Translations under genes and position numbers: made by a program
Assembly (NCBI GenBank): GCA_039917615.1
Contig: JBDSJD010000017.1
Coordinates: 248,001-312,000 of the forward strand
From: ZC4RG30 sp039917615
GTDB taxonomy: Bacteria > Pseudomonadota > Gammaproteobacteria > Steroidobacterales > Steroidobacteraceae
DNA: 64,000 nucleotides
Direction: 5' to 3'
Shown here: one piece after another, positions 33,097 through 41,785 of the stretch
How positions within the stretch are numbered: the stretch's first letter is position 1
How the letters are laid out: every line of letters begins with the position of its first letter
Notes under the pieces: model-generated
Seen by the model: only the letters and a program-made list of their open reading frames with translations
Told to the model about the DNA's origin: nothing
Databases searched by the model: none

Positions 33097-35547
33097 TTAA
33101 AGGATCGACAACACGCCACTGCCGAGCGCCGCGGCACAGGCTGCCTTGGCGACGTTCGCGCTGCTCGCACCGGGCTTGGCGGCCAGCTTGCCAATCAGCG
33201 CGTGCAATTCGGCGCGCACGGCGACATCCGACGGCTGGCTTGCCACGTTGGTACCCACGACTTTCTGCAGCAGTGGCGTAGCGAGGATGTCCTTGCCGTT
33301 GGCATCGGCAAACTGCGCAGCCGGCGCGGCAGCCAGGTTCAGGGAAGGGAAGAACGCTGCGCGCGCCGTGGGGTTGTCCACCATCACCGAGCAGTACTTG
33401 ATGGCCAGCTGCGCCACACCGGTCTGGTGTGAAGCCAGGAATGCCTCGATGCTCGGCACCGGCGGCAACTGCTGCTGCACCTGCAGGTAGGTACTGCGGA
33501 CACCACTGTTGGTGGTCGCCACGCCCGTGATGCGCGACATGCTCTGGTTGAGCTGCTCGAAGGTGCGAACTCCGATATCGGACTGGGCCGGAAGATCCAC
33601 CGGCGCCTGCGTGATGCCGGTGACTGGCGTCCGCACATAGGTTTGGGTGCCGATCCGGTCGAAGCTCAGGAAGAACTGGTCGGCAGCCGGCCCCTTCTGC
33701 AGACCGATGATCGTGCCGACCTCGGAGAGCAATTGGCCGCCAGCCGGCGTGTAGTTCGCATCGGTCACGTTCAGTTTCACATTGGCATAGGCCTGGCCGG
33801 CCTGCGCCTCAGCACCATTGATGCCGATGCGTATGCCCTCGAGCGCAATGGAGCCTGGGCGCGCGTTCGGATCCAGACTGATGAACGTAGGCTTGGTGAA
33901 CAGATAGCCGTAACTGTCGTACTGGCTGGCCTCAAGCATGATGTAGCTCTGCGGCACACCCGTGAGTGCGGTGACATTGAACAACAGGAAATAGCGCTCA
34001 CCGACACCGGCCGCGAAGTTCTGCTGGATCTGCGCAAGGCTCAACGCACGGCTGTGGATCGCTGCAAAGCGGAGCACGCCCTGCCACTGCCGGTTGTTCG
34101 AGGTTTCGTTACCGAGCACCAGGGCAAAGGTGTCATCCCAGTCCGCAAGCGTGCTGCCGGCACGCGGATCCATGTCACCGGTGAAATTGCCATTCACATA
34201 CAGCCGTCGCCCGTTGACCGGGTCATAGGTGAGCACGACATGCTGCAGTGAAGCCTGCGCGTCACGATCCGCATCGCGGGTCAAGAGGGCGGGCGCGCCA
34301 TTGGCGCCGGTGGTGCCGGTGCGGGTCAGCGCCTCGTACTGGTAGGCGCGCTGCCCCAGCGTGACATTGCGCGACATCACGCCCGCGGAGTAACTGACGA
34401 TGTAGGCATCTTCCTGTGTGACGTTGGCCGGCGCGGCCCACACCTCGACGGAAAATTCGCCGGTAACCTTCAGCAGATCCGCCAGCTTGCGGCTGCCCGC
34501 AGTGGAGCCCTGCGCCTTGCCGCCGGCCTTCACGTTGACACCCCACCCACCCATCCAGGTGATGTCACCGGACATGTTGAGGTTCAGCGCAGGTTCGACA
34601 CCGCTGGTGTCGAATATGGTGCTGCCGGAGCCGGTCTTGAATTCGTATTTGGCGATGGTGTTCGCTTCGTAGCGATTGCCGCCGGCCGCGACTGTGCCAT
34701 CGTAGAGTGTCAGCGCGCGGCTGATCTTCAGGTTCGCATCGATCGGCGTCAGGCTGATACCGGCTGCGAATGCATCGATTGCAGCCTGCATTGCGTTGGC
34801 GTCGTTGGCGCAACTTGCGGTCCAGCAGTTGTGCGACTCCTCACGCAGTCGCACCACCAGGCGCGAGCGGGATGTATTGTCGAGGTCGATCTTGGCGCGC
34901 GCCGCGGCGTAGGCCTCGTTCACATCGGCGCTGGCAAAGAACGGCGACTGCGGTGTCGCCGCATTGGGCGCATGACAGCGCAGACAGTTGCCGCGCGCGG
35001 GATCACGCACCAGCTGCCAGATGGTCGACTGAAAGCCAGCTGCCGAATCGGGAAAGGTCTTGCTCTGCCCGACCACGGTATCGGCCGGCGCCTGCAGCTG
35101 GATCTGCGTGCCACCGCCACCCGCCACTGAACCGGCCCAGTTGCGGATCCAGGTGGTGAGGATGTCGCCACAGGCCGAATTGCTCGACAGCCAGCAGTTG
35201 TGGCCTCCGGCTACCTTCAGCACCAACTGCGACTGGTCGGGCTGCGTCAGGTTCACGAGACTGGTTGCGTCCGCATACGCAAGATTCACATCATCGTTGC
35301 GCGCAAATCGCGGTGCCTGGCCGGTCGCGTAGTGGCAACCACCGCAGCGATTGTTGGCCTTCACGTTCTCCCAGAAGCTGATGCGGAACGACTGCACGGC
35401 CGCGCTCTGCGGCGCCGGACCTGAATAGGTGGAAACCACGGGCGGAACGGTGTTGGGGTTGCTGGTGGTCGGCGCACCGCCGCCGCAGGAAGCGAGCAGT
35501 ACGACAGCGACTAACACGGGCAGGTAATGAATATTCTTCATGTTCAA
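33097..35547 (-). CDS. Lipoprotein with duplicated CxxCH domain and LamG-like domain
   Basis: The 816-residue protein is a lipoprotein (lipobox LLAS-Cys21). It carries two tandem copies of one domain: residues ~52-140 with Cys68-Gly-Gly-Cys71-His72 and HNCW at 116, and ~170-260 with Cys188-Leu-Arg-Cys191-His192 and HNCW at 239. Both repeats therefore have a heme motif plus an extra cysteine pair. A concanavalin/LamG-like beta domain follows (about 290-500, MDPRAGSTLADWDDTFALVL). The C-terminal ~300 residues are unassigned. It should sit in the outer membrane with two hemes. It lies between the Tat protein gene and the single-CxxCH gene. Confidence 0.72.
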   Translation of the reverse strand: MNMKNIHYLPVLVAVVLLASCGGGAPTTSNPNTVPPVVSTYSGPAPQSAAVQSFRISFWENVKANNRCGGCHYATGQAPRFARNDDVNLAYADATSLVNLTQPDQSQLVLKVAGGHNCWLSSNSACGDILTTWIRNWAGSVAGGGGTQIQLQAPADTVVGQSKTFPDSAAGFQSTIWQLVRDPARGNCLRCHAPNAATPQSPFFASADVNEAYAAARAKIDLDNTSRSRLVVRLREESHNCWTASCANDANAMQAAIDAFAAGISLTPIDANLKISRALTLYDGTVAAGGNRYEANTIAKYEFKTGSGSTIFDTSGVEPALNLNMSGDITWMGGWGVNVKAGGKAQGSTAGSRKLADLLKVTGEFSVEVWAAPANVTQEDAYIVSYSAGVMSRNVTLGQRAYQYEALTRTGTTGANGAPALLTRDADRDAQASLQHVVLTYDPVNGRRLYVNGNFTGDMDPRAGSTLADWDDTFALVLGNETSNNRQWQGVLRFAAIHSRALSLAQIQQNFAAGVGERYFLLFNVTALTGVPQSYIMLEASQYDSYGYLFTKPTFISLDPNARPGSIALEGIRIGINGAEAQAGQAYANVKLNVTDANYTPAGGQLLSEVGTIIGLQKGPAADQFFLSFDRIGTQTYVRTPVTGITQAPVDLPAQSDIGVRTFEQLNQSMSRITGVATTNSGVRSTYLQVQQQLPPVPSIEAFLASHQTGVAQLAIKYCSVMVDNPTARAAFFPSLNLAAAPAAQFADANGKDILATPLLQKVVGTNVASQPSDVAVRAELHALIGKLAAKPGASSANVAKAACAAALGSGVLSIL

Positions 35548-36735
35548 CTACCCACCCTTGCAGTAAGCGGCAGTCTCGGCAAATACATCCTTGACCTTGT
35601 AGCCGCCATTGCGGAACACACCGATGATGCGATTGACCTCAGTGCGGTCGGCGCCGTTGACGGGTGGCTTCAGGCACACGGTCCGGAATACCTTCTCGAC
35701 CTGGCAACGCGCGAACTGGTCGCTGTTCGCCAGTTCCTGGCCCATTGACTTTGCACCATTGCCGCTGCCTGGCAACTGACCACTCCAGCCCAGCACCGTG
35801 TTCGCGCCCTGACGCCAGTAATTGTCCCAGCCATCAGCGCGGGTAATGTAGCCGGGCTTGAAGTTGTCCATGTTGATGAGGTACTTCGGCTGCACCTGAC
35901 CAGAGGTGTATTCGATGCGGCCGGAAGTCTCGTTGAAGTTGTAGAAGGCAAACGCCTGCGCCAGTGGATCCATGCCGTTGTGGCAGCCGATGCAGTTGTT
36001 GAGGAACAGGCGGCTGTCGCCGCCGGGCGATCGGCTCACGTCCTGCCGGATGCGATCCGGCGGCAGGTGCACGTCATGCACCTGCTCCATGTCCTTGCAC
36101 ATGTGGTTGATCATCGTGAAGCGGAACATCGCGCGGTTGGTGCCGGCAACGAAGAACGCCTGCGCTGCCGCGCGGGTTGTCAGTACGCCCGCGGTGGCCG
36201 CGGCAGGGATGCCAGTGTGCGCGGACTGGGTGTCACGCACGAGCACATTGGCCCTGCTCAAATCAACATCATCATCCTCCATCTGCTGATAGAGGTTGTT
36301 GTTGGCAGGGGAATAGCCAGGCAACCCGGCGCCACCCACGTACAGGATGTCGCCGCCCAGCACTTCCCGGAAGTCGACATCATCACGGACCATGCCGATG
36401 ACGGTTGCGGTGTAGTCATTCAGCGGCGCGAATGCGGTCTGGTCGCGGTTGGTCCAGGGCGTAACCCAATTCTTGAGCACAGTGGTGTAGAAGCTCGGCG
36501 CCAGCATCGCGACGCGCGCGGCCGCAGCGGGACCGGTTGCAGGGTTCGCGACAATGAGTGCTTCCATCTGGTCCAGCACCACGGCACTCGGCGGCACACC
36601 TGCGATTCGATCATGGATGCGTTTCGCCTGCGCGCGCTGTGCCGGGCCTGCGAAAGCGGCAGCGGTGAAACATGCCGACAGCGTGACAGCAAGCACCGCA
36701 CCGATGACATTGCGACCACTTTGATTTCGATTCAT
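35548..36735 (-). CDS. Secreted single-CxxCH protein, DUF1585/DUF1592-like
   Basis: The 395-residue protein has a signal peptide (to about residue 30) and heme motif Cys248-Ile-Gly-Cys251-His252 in NNCIGCHNGMDPLAQAFAFYNF. That block and the C-terminal segment (FARCQVEKVFRTVC...DVFAETAAYC) resemble the DUF1588/DUF1585 end of planctomycete cytochrome-like proteins. It is the first gene of the minus-strand arm: the ATG at 36735 has AAGGA about ten bases upstream, and the stop abuts the LamG lipoprotein gene by one base. Predicted periplasmic redox protein, partner unknown. Confidence 0.68.
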   Translation of the reverse strand: MNRNQSGRNVIGAVLAVTLSACFTAAAFAGPAQRAQAKRIHDRIAGVPPSAVVLDQMEALIVANPATGPAAAARVAMLAPSFYTTVLKNWVTPWTNRDQTAFAPLNDYTATVIGMVRDDVDFREVLGGDILYVGGAGLPGYSPANNNLYQQMEDDDVDLSRANVLVRDTQSAHTGIPAAATAGVLTTRAAAQAFFVAGTNRAMFRFTMINHMCKDMEQVHDVHLPPDRIRQDVSRSPGGDSRLFLNNCIGCHNGMDPLAQAFAFYNFNETSGRIEYTSGQVQPKYLINMDNFKPGYITRADGWDNYWRQGANTVLGWSGQLPGSGNGAKSMGQELANSDQFARCQVEKVFRTVCLKPPVNGADRTEVNRIIGVFRNGGYKVKDVFAETAAYCKGG

Positions 36736-36978
36736 GAGACCCGTCCTTCACTTGCCGCGGAGCAACGCGCCCATTTCCATGGGCAACGAATGTATCTGCA
36801 CTTCTGAACAGCAAGTAATGTCTCAAACGGCAGACGTCGCAGCGGGCAGACATCACACGGTTTTGGGTCGCAAAGATAATATTCGCTCCGCGATGTGGGA
36901 CACCGATCACAGCCGCATCCTGCGTCGAAGCACTAATTACGTAATACGCGCCCGCGTTGCGGGCACAGGGAATTGAAT
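36736..36978. promoter_or_regulatory. Divergent control region between two operon arms
   Basis: This 243-base gap separates the start of the minus arm (36735) from the plus arm (36979). It is the only non-coding gap of this size in the locus and should hold both promoters. It contains a perfect 10-base palindrome, ATTACGTAAT (36936-36945), and a GCCCGC-GTT-GCGGGC hairpin (36950-36964) that would block or flank the plus-arm ribosome site. I see no convincing -35/-10 pair on either strand. Confidence 0.55.
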
Positions 36979-39618
36979 GTGAACAGCATCACAGTGTTGT
37001 TTCGCGCCACAGGCGCCGTGGCAGTTGTACTGCTGGCCGCGTGCAGCAGCGGCGGCAGCATCAGTATCGGCAGCGGCCAGGGTGCGGATCCCGGCACGGT
37101 CGATTTTCCGATCGCCTACGTGAAGCGCACCATCCCGGTGAACCCTGAGGACTTGCGCCAGCAGCGCAATACCACCGCCGATGCAGACCTGTTCTTCCGC
37201 GATCGCGCTGCGCCGTCTTCCGTCGAACGCAACATCACCCAGCGGGTCACGGGTAACAACCCCTATGACATAAAGGATGTCGACGTTTCGCCCGACGGCC
37301 GCAAGATCGTATTCGCAATGCGTGGCCCGCTGGCTGCAAACCAGAATGAGGAAGCCGCGCCGAACTGGCAGATCTGGGAATACGAGATCCTCACCGACAC
37401 CCTGCGCAGGGTGATTGGCTCGGATATTGTTGCCGCGGAAGGCAACGACATTGGCCCGCAATATCTGCCCGATGGACGCCTGCTGTTTACCTCGACGCGC
37501 CAGCGTCAGTCGAAGGCGATACTGCTCGACGAGAGCAAGCCGGCATTCGAGGCGCAGGTGGAAAACCGCTCCGAAAGCGCCTTCGCTCTGCACGTCATGG
37601 ACGCGGACGGCGGCAACATCCATCAGATCACCTTCAATCAGAGCCATGATCTGTGGCCCACCGTGATGGCGGATGGACGCGTGTTGTTCACGCGCTGGAC
37701 TCAAGCCCGTGGCATGCATCTCTATTCCACCAATCCCGACGGCACCGACGTGCAGTTGCTCTATGGCGCGCTCAGCCACCGGACGGGTACGGCAGATGCC
37801 AACGGCCCCACCAACATCCAGTTCACGCGGCCACGCGAGATGCAGAACGGCCGGATCCTGACATTGACACGACCGTTCACGAACTCGGACTTTGGCGGCG
37901 ACCTCGTGATGATCGACACGCGCAGCTATGTCGAGAACACGCAACCACTGGCCGCGAGCGCCGGCCTTGCCGGACCGGCGCAGACACGCGCAACTCCGAA
38001 TGAGGTATCGACAATTCAGGGGCCGTCCGTGGGCGGCCGTTTCCGGTCTGCATTTCCGCTGTGGGACGGCAGCAACCGGATTCTGGTGAGCTGGTCGCAA
38101 TGCCGGCTGCTGGACAACACAGTCACGCCCGCCGTCATCGTGCCCTGCACTTCCGCACGTCTTGCAGATCCGAACGTGCAGACGTCGCCCTCGCTGTACA
38201 GCGCATTCGTCTTCGATCCTGCGGGCAACACCTTCAAGCCGCTGTTCCAGCCAGTTGAAGGCGTGATGATCACTGATCTGGTTGCCGCGCAGCCGCGTGT
38301 GCCGCCGAGCGTACGGCTTGACCACACGGTCGCAGCGGCGGACTTTGATCCCACGCTGATCGGCGAGGGTGTGGGAGTGCTCGAGATCCGCAGCGTTTAT
38401 GATTTCAATGGTGTGGTGGCAAGCGCAGGCGCACCTGATATCGCAACAGTGGCAAACCCCGCGCTGCGCACCGCTGCCCAGCGTCCTGCGCGCTTTCTGC
38501 GCATCGAAAAAGCGGTATCCATCGGCGACGATGACCTGGGTTTCCCAGACATCGATTTCAATGCCGCGGTCGGCAGCAACGTGGGCTTCATGCGCGAGAT
38601 CCTGGGTTATGCGCCCATCGAACCCGATGGTTCGGTGGCAGTGCGCGTACCCGCCAATGTGGCCTTCATGATTTCGGTGCTGGACAGCAACGGTCGCCGG
38701 ATCCGCGCCGAAAGTACCTGGCTGCAGATCCGGGCCGGCGAGATACGCCGTTGCAATGGTTGCCACGGGAGCACCGGCTCGCATGGGCGCGACGGAACTT
38801 TCGCACCCGTTGACTGGTTGGGCGCCAGCGCCGCAGCGGGCCCGCGGTTTCCCAATACGCTGGCGGCCACCGCCGCAGCCGCGCTGCAGGGTGACACCAT
38901 GGCCCAGGCGCGCGCGCGCACCACCTGCAGCAGCGGCAGTATGTGCTCGCAACAGCCTAGCGTGAACCTGCTGTATGACGACGTGTGGACCGATCCTTCT
39001 CCCACGGCAGCAAATCGTCCAGCCGATGCTTCATTCAGCTATACCTATGGCACTGCCGGCGGTTTCAATACGCCGCCGCCGGTACGCACCAGCTGCATGG
39101 CCACGTGGACCAGCAGTTGCCGCATCATCGTCAACTACGAACAGCACATCCATCCGCTCTGGTCCCTGCCACGCGGCCCTGCAGGCGCCAACACCTGCAT
39201 CAATTGCCACGCTCCCGCCGATACAACGGGCGTTGTGCAGGTGCCGAAAGGACAGCTGGATCTCTCCGGCACGCCGTCAACGGACCAGCAGCTGCACATG
39301 ACGGCCTACCGCGAATTGCTGTTCGATGACAACGAGCAGGAACTTGCCGGTGGCGCCCTGCAGGACCGGCTGGTGCCAGGGACCGATCCCGATACCGGAC
39401 TGCCGACTTTGGTGAACGTGAACGTGCAGCACTCGATCATTGCCACAAGTGCGCTGGGCTCCCCAAGGTTCTTCAACAGATTTGCGGTTGCCGGCGGCAC
39501 GGTCGATCATAGGGGATTCCTGACTCCTGCCGAGTTGCGTCTGATATCCGAGTGGGTCGACATTGGTGCGCAGTACTACAACAATCCCATTGGCCTGCCA
39601 GCTGCATTCCTCAATTAG
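36979..39618 (+). CDS. Lipoprotein with beta-propeller (PD40/WD40-like) and two CxxCH motifs
   Basis: About 879 residues. GTG 36979 is preferred over TTG 36973 because AGGG lies eight bases before it. A lipobox LLAAC near residue 22 makes it a lipoprotein. Residues ~80-330 show TolB/PD40 propeller repeats (VDVSPDGRKIVFAMRG, QYLPDGRLLFTSTRQ), a layout also found in hydrazine-synthase alpha-like proteins. Heme motifs follow: CNGCH near 592 and CINCH near 740. It leads the plus arm and probably pairs with the CxxCH proteins encoded divergently. Its ligand or catalytic activity is unknown. Confidence 0.7.
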   Translation: MNSITVLFRATGAVAVVLLAACSSGGSISIGSGQGADPGTVDFPIAYVKRTIPVNPEDLRQQRNTTADADLFFRDRAAPSSVERNITQRVTGNNPYDIKDVDVSPDGRKIVFAMRGPLAANQNEEAAPNWQIWEYEILTDTLRRVIGSDIVAAEGNDIGPQYLPDGRLLFTSTRQRQSKAILLDESKPAFEAQVENRSESAFALHVMDADGGNIHQITFNQSHDLWPTVMADGRVLFTRWTQARGMHLYSTNPDGTDVQLLYGALSHRTGTADANGPTNIQFTRPREMQNGRILTLTRPFTNSDFGGDLVMIDTRSYVENTQPLAASAGLAGPAQTRATPNEVSTIQGPSVGGRFRSAFPLWDGSNRILVSWSQCRLLDNTVTPAVIVPCTSARLADPNVQTSPSLYSAFVFDPAGNTFKPLFQPVEGVMITDLVAAQPRVPPSVRLDHTVAAADFDPTLIGEGVGVLEIRSVYDFNGVVASAGAPDIATVANPALRTAAQRPARFLRIEKAVSIGDDDLGFPDIDFNAAVGSNVGFMREILGYAPIEPDGSVAVRVPANVAFMISVLDSNGRRIRAESTWLQIRAGEIRRCNGCHGSTGSHGRDGTFAPVDWLGASAAAGPRFPNTLAATAAAALQGDTMAQARARTTCSSGSMCSQQPSVNLLYDDVWTDPSPTAANRPADASFSYTYGTAGGFNTPPPVRTSCMATWTSSCRIIVNYEQHIHPLWSLPRGPAGANTCINCHAPADTTGVVQVPKGQLDLSGTPSTDQQLHMTAYRELLFDDNEQELAGGALQDRLVPGTDPDTGLPTLVNVNVQHSIIATSALGSPRFFNRFAVAGGTVDHRGFLTPAELRLISEWVDIGAQYYNNPIGLPAAFLN

Positions 39619-40366
39619 GCCGCTGCTCCTTGTCGCGGCGCTGGCACTGGCAATGCTGTTCGCCGGTGCGAGTCCGGCTGCAGACAAGACAGACAGGTTG
39701 CAGCAGCTGTTCGTCGCAGAGGCCTACCTGGAGTTGCATCAAGGGCCAGGTCGCGGCTACGCCGTCACGCAGGTGGTGCCGCGGGGAGATGCCATCGACG
39801 TGCTGTATCGCCGTACGGAGTGGTTCCGCGTACGCACGGCGCGTGGCATCGAAGGCTGGGCGCACCAGCGCGACATGCAGAAGACGCTGCTGGCCGACGG
39901 TTCAGCCTTCAGTTTCGACCTCGGCAATCGCACGGGATTCACCGCGCATCGCTGGGAGCTGGGTTTCATGGCTGGCGATTACGGTGGCGCCACGCTGATA
40001 TCGGGCTTCCTGTCGCGATCATTCAACGAACAGCTGGCACTGGAACTCACGGGCTCCCAGTTTCTCGGCAATGCCTCAAACGGCTATACGGCACAAATCG
40101 GGCTGGCGCATGTATTTCGTCCGGACTGGCGGCTATCGCCGCTGCTGACACTGGGCACGGGCATGATCTGGATCCAGCCAAAATCAACCCTGGTGCTGCC
40201 CGGCGACCGCACCGACCAGACTGCTTACGCGGGCGCCGGCCTGCGCTTTTACGTGACACGACGCTTCTTCGTGCGCGGCGAGTACCGCCATCACATGGTG
40301 TTCACCAGCCGCAACGAGAATGAGGAGATCAACGAATGGAAACTCGGGCTCGCGTTCTTCTTCTGA
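39590..40366 (+). CDS. SH3-like plus outer-membrane beta-barrel protein
   Basis: About 258 residues. After a signal peptide (RPLLLVAALALAMLFAG) comes a bacterial SH3-type domain (LFVAEAYLELHQGPGRGYAV, then WFRVRTARGIEGWAHQ, residues ~40-100). A beta-barrel domain follows and ends in the outer-membrane signature ...WKLGLAFFF. The barrel resembles the outer-membrane domain family seen in Myxococcales and some gammaproteobacteria (OMP_myx_plus). No ATG gives a good signal peptide; TTG 39590 is the best guess, and longer starts at 39563/39566 overlap the previous gene. Its end overlaps the next gene by 31 bases. Confidence 0.72.
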   Translation: MACQLHSSIRPLLLVAALALAMLFAGASPAADKTDRLQQLFVAEAYLELHQGPGRGYAVTQVVPRGDAIDVLYRRTEWFRVRTARGIEGWAHQRDMQKTLLADGSAFSFDLGNRTGFTAHRWELGFMAGDYGGATLISGFLSRSFNEQLALELTGSQFLGNASNGYTAQIGLAHVFRPDWRLSPLLTLGTGMIWIQPKSTLVLPGDRTDQTAYAGAGLRFYVTRRFFVRGEYRHHMVFTSRNENEEINEWKLGLAFFF

Positions 40367-41043
40367 CGGCGCTGCTACTGCCGCTCACTGGCTGCGCCTC
40401 GCTGCACTGGCCCTGGTCGCGGGACCGAGATCGCGTGGCTGCGGAGGAACCGGCGCCGGAAGACGAAGCAAACAGCAATGCGGCGCCACCGCGGGTCATC
40501 GAGCCAGAAGTCCAGCGGCGCAAGATCAAGGTCAACCGTATCGATACGGAAAACATTGAACTCGGCGCCTTCTACGGGGCCCTGTCGATCGAGGACTTCG
40601 GCACCAACCCGGTAACCGGCATTCGTGCCGCTTTCCATGTGACAGAAGATCTTTTCTTCGAAGCCAGCGTCGGTCGCTCGAAGGCCGGACGCACCAGTTT
40701 CGAGACCCTGGGAGGCAATGTGCAACTGCTTACTCCCAGTGAGAGACGCTTCACGTATTACAGCCTCTCGCTGGGCTACAACTTGCTCCCGGGCGAGGTG
40801 TATATCGGTCGCAACCTCGCCATGAACAGCGCGCTATACCTGATTGGTGGTATCGGCAGCACCAAGTTCGCGGGTGATCAACGGTTCACTGCGAATCTGG
40901 GCGCCGGTTACAGGGTTCTGCCGACAGACTGGCTGGCGATTCATATCGACGTGCAGGATCACGTCTTCCAGTCGGACCTGCTCGGGCAAGACAAGCTCAC
41001 CAACAACATCAGCGCGTATATCGGAGCGACCGTCTTCTTCTGA
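40336..41043 (+). CDS. Outer-membrane beta-barrel lipoprotein
   Basis: The 235-residue protein has a lipoprotein signal (lipobox LTGC at residue ~19), a charged linker rich in Glu/Arg, and an eight-strand-like barrel ending in ISAYIGATVFF. It is homologous to the barrel of the preceding protein (shared closing strands and FF terminus), so the two are probably partners or duplicates. It starts inside the end of the preceding gene by 31 bases, implying coupled translation. Likely role: outer-membrane attachment point for the energised complex of the other arm (inference). Confidence 0.75.
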   Translation: METRARVLLLTALLLPLTGCASLHWPWSRDRDRVAAEEPAPEDEANSNAAPPRVIEPEVQRRKIKVNRIDTENIELGAFYGALSIEDFGTNPVTGIRAAFHVTEDLFFEASVGRSKAGRTSFETLGGNVQLLTPSERRFTYYSLSLGYNLLPGEVYIGRNLAMNSALYLIGGIGSTKFAGDQRFTANLGAGYRVLPTDWLAIHIDVQDHVFQSDLLGQDKLTNNISAYIGATVFF

Positions 41044-41062
41044 TTTTCAGGAGTCCGACGTC

Positions 41063-41548
41063 ATGAACAAGATGAACTCGCTGCGCACATTGCTGTTGGC
41101 GACGCTGGTGGCGATGCCGGCGCTCGCCGTGACGCCCGCGCCAACATTCAAGCTCGACAGCATGGCGGGCAAACCCGTCAGCCTCGACCAGTACAAGGGT
41201 CAGGTGGTCATGATCAACTTCTGGGCCAGCTGGTGCGGTCCCTGCCGCGCCGAGATGCCCATTCTCGAAAAGCTGCACGCCAAGTACAAACCAATGGGCT
41301 TCACCATGATCGGGGTGAACGTGGAGCCGGATTCGAGTCTGGCTTCCAACTGGCTGAAGGCCACGCCTGTCACCTTTCCGATACTGTTCGACACCAGGAG
41401 CGAAGTCAGTAAGCTGTATGCCGTCGCAGGCATGCCCAGTACCGTCATCATCGACCGCAAGGGCAACATGCGCTGGCTGCATCGTGGCTATAAGGATGGC
41501 GACGAGAACGAATACCTGAACCAGATCCGCGCCCTGGTGCGCGAATAG
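41063..41548 (+). CDS. TlpA-like periplasmic thioredoxin, WCGPC active site
   Basis: The 161-residue protein has a signal peptide (to ~residue 22), then a TlpA/ResA-type thioredoxin with Cys58-Gly-Pro-Cys61 (NFWASWCGPCRAEMPIL) and cis-proline loop AGMPSTVIID. It should reduce or exchange disulfides in the periplasm, for example for CxxCH apo-cytochromes or the cysteine-rich DUF4266 tail. ATG 41063 follows a GGAG site. Paralogue of the 30916-31494 gene product. Ten bases separate it from the DUF4266 gene. Confidence 0.9.
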   Translation: MNKMNSLRTLLLATLVAMPALAVTPAPTFKLDSMAGKPVSLDQYKGQVVMINFWASWCGPCRAEMPILEKLHAKYKPMGFTMIGVNVEPDSSLASNWLKATPVTFPILFDTRSEVSKLYAVAGMPSTVIIDRKGNMRWLHRGYKDGDENEYLNQIRALVRE

Positions 41549-41557
41549 GATTGATCG

Positions 41558-41785
41558 ATGCGCATGCGGTGGATGTTGACTGGCTTGGGCGCCCTGCTCG
41601 CAGCCTCGGCCTGCGCGCCGCTTGAGCCCTGGGTCAAACCCTACGAGCGCGAACACCTCGCGGATCCGATCATGGCGATTGATCCCGATCCGGTTTCTTC
41701 ATCGTATATGGATCATGTCTTCGAAGTCCGCGAAGGCGCCAAGGGTGCAACCGGTGCCGGCGGCGGCGGTTGCGGCTGCTCCTGA
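41558..41785 (+). CDS. DUF4266 lipoprotein with GGGGCGCS C-terminus
   Basis: The 75-residue protein is a small lipoprotein (lipobox near SAC at residue ~19, then APLEPWVKPYEREHLADPIM). It ends HVFEVREGAKGATGAGGGGCGCS, written here by parts: KGATGAGG then GGCGCS. DUF4266 members share the WERxxLA.P block and a Gly-rich tail with paired cysteines. The tail suggests a modified, metal-binding or thiol-active end. The stop overlaps the DUF3570 start as TGATG, so the two are coupled. The gene sits after a thioredoxin gene and near apbE, an association I have seen for this family. Function unknown. Confidence 0.85.
   Translation: MRMRWMLTGLGALLAASACAPLEPWVKPYEREHLADPIMAIDPDPVSSSYMDHVFEVREGAKGATGAGGGGCGCS

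Noticed and set aside
36937..38952. 671-residue reading frame on the minus strand
   Set aside because: It lies entirely opposite the propeller/CxxCH lipoprotein gene, which has clear motifs and a signal. The minus frame has no recognisable domain and reflects GC-rich shadow coding.
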